6,850 nucleotides of DNA, taken from NCBI GenBank assembly GCA_946222495.1, contig CAMICF010000159.1:1-6850 (forward strand), read 5' to 3'. Of the stretch, positions 6,497 to 6,850 are shown in pieces. How positions within the stretch are numbered: position 1 is the stretch's first letter; each line of letters starts with the position of its first letter. The notes under the pieces are model-generated. The model ran no database searches. It saw only the letters and a program-made list of their open reading frames with translations, and was not told the DNA's origin. The translations under genes and the position numbers were made by a program. The stretch is from an uncultured Janibacter sp. Lineage in GTDB: Bacteria; Actinomycetota; Actinomycetes; Actinomycetales; Dermatophilaceae.

Positions 6497-6517
6497 AACT
6501 CTTTTCGGTCCTCCTTC

Positions 6518-6554
6518 AAGGCCGCGGCATCCCACACCGGGAACCGCGGCCTTT
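6518..6554 (+). terminator. Intrinsic terminator acting as whiB7 attenuator
   Basis: AAGGCCGCGG (6518-6527) and CCGCGGCCTT (6544-6553) form a perfect 10-bp stem. An inner TCCC/GGGA stem (6530-6533 with 6539-6542) extends it, leaving a 5-nt loop, and a TTT (6552-6554) closes the structure. It lies between the uORF stop and whiB7, in the place expected for the transcription attenuator of whiB7 leaders. Confidence 0.85.
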
Positions 6555-6612
6555 GTCGTGTCCCACCACCGCTGACAGCACCCGCACCACGCGCTCACCA
6601 GGAGACCCCGAC

Positions 6613-6850
6613 GTGACGACCACGACCCATCCACCGATACAGCAGCTGACCCCGTGCCAGGAGGAGGAGCCAGAGATCTGGTTCGCCGAGACGCCCTCCG
6701 GCGTCGAGTACGCCAAGGCCCTCTGCCTCGACTGCCCGTTCCGCACCATGTGCCTCGAAGGCGCCCTCGAGCGTCGCGAGCCGTGGGGCGTCTGGGGCGG
6801 CGAGCTCTTCGACGCAGGACGCGTCATCCCCCGCAAGCGGCCCCGCGGCC
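6613..6850 (+). CDS. whiB7: WhiB7 transcriptional regulator (3' end outside window)
   Basis: WhiB7 is an iron-sulfur regulator of intrinsic antibiotic resistance in actinobacteria; it binds the primary sigma factor and AT-rich promoter DNA. The visible 79 residues start at GTG with AGGAG (6600-6604) 8 nt upstream. The four cluster-binding cysteines are C15, C38, C41 and C47, giving the WhiB pattern C-x22-C-x2-C-x5-C. The turn motif W58-GVWGGE follows. The last visible residues, IPRKRPRG (72-79), begin the AT-hook that distinguishes WhiB7 from other WhiB proteins; the remainder is cut off by the window end. Position downstream of uvrD2 and the uORF/attenuator leader support WhiB7 (wblC in Streptomyces) over other WhiB types. 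Expression is likely controlled by autoactivation at the upstream promoter and by leader attenuation. Confidence 0.92.
   Translation, partial: MTTTTHPPIQQLTPCQEEEPEIWFAETPSGVEYAKALCLDCPFRTMCLEGALERREPWGVWGGELFDAGRVIPRKRPRG

Noticed and set aside
1..6850. CRISPR array, insertion sequence or phage genes
   Set aside because: No spaced direct repeats, transposase motifs or terminal inverted repeats were found. The window is ordinary core-genome gene order apart from the points listed.

Overview
This is a very GC-rich window (about 70% by eye) with strongly G/C-biased third codon positions, GTG starts and TAnnnT-type -10 elements. It reads as chromosomal DNA of a high-GC actinobacterium. The gene order (adnB, a phosphotransferase-like gene, nudC, uvrD2, whiB7) resembles the adnA-adnB-Rv3200c-nudC-mrx1-uvrD2-whiB7 block of mycobacteria. 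Two places differ: a phosphotransferase-like gene occupies the Rv3200c position, and no mycoredoxin gene lies between nudC and uvrD2. The genus cannot be fixed from the sequence; a member of the Intrasporangiaceae or a relative is a guess.

Layout. Bases 1-1260 (+) hold the 3' part of adnB: the last helicase motifs and a RecB-type nuclease domain. Bases 1267-2859 (-) hold a convergent gene, only 6 bp away, for an APH/macrolide-phosphotransferase-fold protein. Its expected catalytic residues look replaced, and it carries a long acidic disordered C-terminal tail. An 84-bp divergent spacer (2860-2943) has one -10-like hexamer per direction, each exactly 6 nt before a GTG codon, which suggests leaderless transcripts both ways. 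Bases 2944-3867 (+) encode NudC, a Nudix NAD+ diphosphatase. A 121-bp gap with a long hairpin and a duplicated hairpin arm follows. Bases 3989-6139 (+) encode UvrD2, a superfamily 1 helicase with a four-cysteine motif and an HRDC domain.

The last 700 bases form a compact regulatory module for whiB7, the actinobacterial antibiotic-stress regulator. It consists of a promoter with an AT-rich block 3 bp upstream of a weak -35 (the known WhiB7 autoregulation layout), a leader of about 350 nt, a 55-codon upstream ORF with a strong ribosome binding site, a strong intrinsic terminator acting as attenuator, and then whiB7. WhiB7 is cut off by the window end inside its AT-hook.

Together the genes cover double-strand-break end processing (AdnB), helicase-based DNA repair (UvrD2), NAD(H) turnover or RNA NAD-decapping (NudC) and inducible intrinsic drug resistance (WhiB7). 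The most interesting parts are the whiB7 leader, with an unusual predicted pairing between the uORF ribosome binding site and the base of the attenuator, and the apparent pseudokinase with its acidic tail.
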